Of a stretch of DNA of 64,000 bases, positions 62,089 to 64,000 are shown one piece after another. The position numbers were made by a program, and so were the translations under genes. A model generated the notes under the pieces. The model ran no database searches and had not been told where the DNA came from. It worked only from the letters and a program-made list of their open reading frames with translations. This DNA comes from Aporrectodea caliginosa (taxonomy: Eukaryota > Annelida > Clitellata > Crassiclitellata > Lumbricidae), in NCBI GenBank assembly GCA_020284085.1, contig JACEVL010000344.1, positions 1,281,006-1,345,005 on the forward strand, read 5' to 3'. Position 1 is the stretch's first letter. Each line of letters begins with the position of its first letter.

Positions 62089-63591
62089 CTAGAACTGAGT
62101 CACCTGAATTCCCAATTGTTCCGTCGCAGCCTCCTCCCCATCCTCCGCCTCCTCCGCCTGCTCTTTGTCCTCCTCCTGCTGCTGCTGCTGCTGGTGCAAT
62201 CGTCCCCCCTCGAGATGTCGTCCGGTGACAGTATAATCGTCGTCTGTGTTTCGACTGAGGTCTTCTACGATGGACACAGCGCAGGACGACGACGACAGAC
62301 TGTACGATCCTCCTCCCCCGTGGCCTCCTCCTCCTCCGTTCGGTACCTGCAGCAGGACCCGCTCCATCTTCATTTCTCCTCCCCTGACGACGAACGCCGT
62401 CGTCGTCGTCTCTTCCTTCCTCTCCCTCATCGGACGCACTTCTTTGTCTGTCGTCGGCGGAGGAGGACAACGGAGACTGCGCACCGTTGTTCGGTTGCTA
62501 CGGCAACTCATCTCGGACATGCGCATTGACGGTCTCGTCTGTCGACTGTAGCAGGCGATGGATCGAGCGAACGTCTGTCGGAAGTTGTCTCCAAGGAAAG
62601 CGTAGAGCAGTGGATTGAAGACGCTGTTCGTGTAGCTGAGGATCATGGCGAACTGGAAGGCAAGTACCTGCCAGGCGGGGGCCTCGTAGTCATCGGCCTG
62701 GAATGTCAGGATGACCTGGAAGACCCAGTAGGGCAACCAGCAGACAAAGTAAACGGTCACAACGGCCAGAACCATGCGAGTGACGCGCTTGTGTGAGTGC
62801 GACCATCGCTTTGGTTCTCCCGTCTTCTTCTTCGGTCCACAGGTCTTCAGTCGGAGGATGACGAGGACGTAGAAGGCCGAGATGAGGACCATCGGAATGG
62901 CGAATCCGATGAGCATAGCGTACCAGATGAACGCCTTGTCCGGTGCAATCGTCTCGTTCTTTGGCCATTTGATCGTACACGACTTCACTCCTTCTTCTTC
63001 GACGGCCTCTGCGTACAGACAGATGGGGAGCATGAAGAGCGTCGAAACGACCCAGACGGACAGGCAGACGAGGGCAGAGACGCCTGACGTTCGGTACTTG
63101 ATGGAGCTGACCGGGTGACAGACGGCCATGTAACGATCGGCGCTCATGACAATCAACGTAAAGACGCTGGCGAACCAGTTGAGCGACGTCATGATGTAGA
63201 AGATCTTGCAGAGGACTTCTCCGAAGACCCACATCTTACGAAGAGCGGTGACGATCAGGAACGGAAGCAGGATGAGAAAGCAGATGTCGGAGACAGCCAG
63301 GTTGAAGAGGTACATGTTCGGAACGGAACGCATCTTGGAATAGCGAACGACGACGTAGACGACCAGACCGTTTCCGATGGTTCCCGCCAGACAGATGGCG
63401 CCATATACGAAGCAGACGAAGACGAGCCAGGCGTCGATCGAAGACGACGCCACCGCCGCAGAGGCAGCCTCCGTGGTTGGAGCCATCGTCTCGTTAGAGT
63501 TGTTCAGGGGACACGTTGCAATGGCGTCACCTTCAGCCGACAAATTCAAGAACCGGGTCTCGTTGCAATACGACATAATAGAGTCATCCAT
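62089..63591 (-). CDS. AstC-R: Allatostatin C/somatostatin-type G-protein-coupled receptor
   Basis: A 500-codon single-exon frame. It is a class A peptide receptor in the plasma membrane, expected to bind allatostatin-C-like peptides and signal through Gi/o, as known for the family. N-glycosylation sites are at N10, N16, N30 and N33, with one in loop 2 at N212. TM1 is about 54-84 with N74. D102 lies in NLAVSD, DRY at 152-154, CWLP at 284-287, and NPLLY at 326-330. C128 and C205 form the expected disulfide. Hallmarks of the AstC branch are SKMRSVPNMYLFNLAVSD, MSADRYMAVCHPVSS, KYRTSGVSALVC, SCTIKWP, and LKTCGPKKK before TM6. C347 may be palmitoylated. The 150-residue tail is unusually long, with poly-Gly, poly-Gln (467-472) and an acidic end. 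The Met at 63591 precedes a typical extracellular N-terminus. Further 5' non-coding exons are possible. Confidence 0.95.
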   Translation of the reverse strand: MDDSIMSYCNETRFLNLSAEGDAIATCPLNNSNETMAPTTEAASAAVASSSIDAWLVFVCFVYGAICLAGTIGNGLVVYVVVRYSKMRSVPNMYLFNLAVSDICFLILLPFLIVTALRKMWVFGEVLCKIFYIMTSLNWFASVFTLIVMSADRYMAVCHPVSSIKYRTSGVSALVCLSVWVVSTLFMLPICLYAEAVEEEGVKSCTIKWPKNETIAPDKAFIWYAMLIGFAIPMVLISAFYVLVILRLKTCGPKKKTGEPKRWSHSHKRVTRMVLAVVTVYFVCWLPYWVFQVILTFQADDYEAPAWQVLAFQFAMILSYTNSVFNPLLYAFLGDNFRQTFARSIACYSRQTRPSMRMSEMSCRSNRTTVRSLRCPPPPTTDKEVRPMRERKEETTTTAFVVRGGEMKMERVLLQVPNGGGGGHGGGGSYSLSSSSCAVSIVEDLSRNTDDDYTVTGRHLEGGRLHQQQQQQEEDKEQAEEAEDGEEAATEQLGIQVTQF

Positions 63592-64000
63592 TCTCGATTA
63601 GTATTCTTAGTTTATGCTAGCGCTACAACATTGAAAGTCGAATCGACTGGACAGTGAACGTTCTAGTGGCAAGTAAGGCTACCTGTGGAAGAGACTTCAT
63701 AGCAGATCGTTATTGGCGTTGCTTTTCGTTCAGATGAAACGGTTGCTTCCTCTTCATTGGTCCATCATTGAATCACGCAGTCTCCAGTGTCTTCGACCGG
63801 ATACTGACAGTCGATCTGTGGACCATTAAAAGAAGACAGATGACTCCGTCCGTCTGTCCGTTCGTCCGTTCGTCCGTCCGTCGGTCGTCTATAGCAACGA
63901 GGCTCATCGATGCCACGCCAACCTCCTAACCTAGAATAATGCACAAGTCCAGTCAAATGCACAGTGGTTGCACGACGAAACTGCTACTGATAGACATGAT
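63592..64000. other. Upstream region of the receptor gene
   Basis: A short GTCC/GTTC repeat lies at 63846-63886. A promoter could not be pinpointed. Confidence 0.45.

Noticed and set aside
62690..63232. 180-residue frame on the - strand overlapping the receptor
   Set aside because: It is a shifted-frame shadow of the receptor gene. The receptor frame has all seven membrane segments and motifs.
63115..63657. 180-residue + strand frame
   Set aside because: Antisense shadow of the receptor. Highly charged with no domain signal.

Overview
This window is eukaryotic genomic DNA from an invertebrate animal. The evidence is two metazoan membrane-protein genes, one of them with spliceosomal GT-AG introns, very abundant microsatellites, tRNA-derived SINEs, CR1/Jockey/L2-type LINE 3' ends and many cut-and-paste DNA transposons. 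The receptor at the right end is of the allatostatin-C branch, which points to a protostome, possibly a marine spiralian. The species cannot be fixed from the sequence alone.

Only two genes look intact. (1) An otopetrin-family proton channel lies on the + strand at 8729-15313. Six coding exons join in phase to give about 780 residues with 12 predicted membrane segments. Its first intron carries about 60 copies of a 20-bp satellite. (2) A rhodopsin-class peptide receptor of the allatostatin C/somatostatin type lies on the - strand at 62089-63591 as a single 500-codon exon. A third intact reading frame, a Tc1/mariner transposase (- strand, about 40356-41429), belongs to a complete 1562-bp transposon with perfect 107-bp terminal inverted repeats and TA target duplications. 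The genes are unrelated and show no operon-like arrangement.

Layout. 1-8 kb: decayed LINE reverse transcriptase pieces (1-360, 1550-2300, 3730-4436), a two-monomer composite SINE, a second SINE and a perfect 36-bp-arm hairpin. 8.7-15.3 kb: otopetrin. 15.3-29 kb: mostly non-coding, with microsatellites, a LINE, several non-autonomous hAT-like elements defined by 8-bp target duplications, and an inverted-repeat element with a telomere-like core. 29-33 kb: a - strand LINE interrupted by an 1800-bp hAT-like element that holds a broken transposase-like gene. 34-39.6 kb: a 3.8-kb element with long inverted repeats made of tandem subunits. It carries a broken gene of a widespread repeat-encoded family and is itself interrupted by the composite SINE and a LINE fragment. 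40-41.6 kb: mariner. 43.1 kb: four tandem hairpins upstream of a TATA box. 44.3 kb: another LINE 3' end. 45.5-46.8 kb: a direct duplication and a hAT-like MITE. 47-57 kb: large simple-sequence tracts, a degenerate tandem repeat and a 1360-bp foldback element with TTA duplications. 59.1-60.7 kb: a second large foldback whose units contain a tRNA T-arm-like palindrome. 62-63.6 kb: the receptor.

The main biological interest beyond the two genes is the density and nesting of mobile elements. Many can be delimited to the base by their target-site duplications. All family assignments were made by eye from motifs, with no database search.
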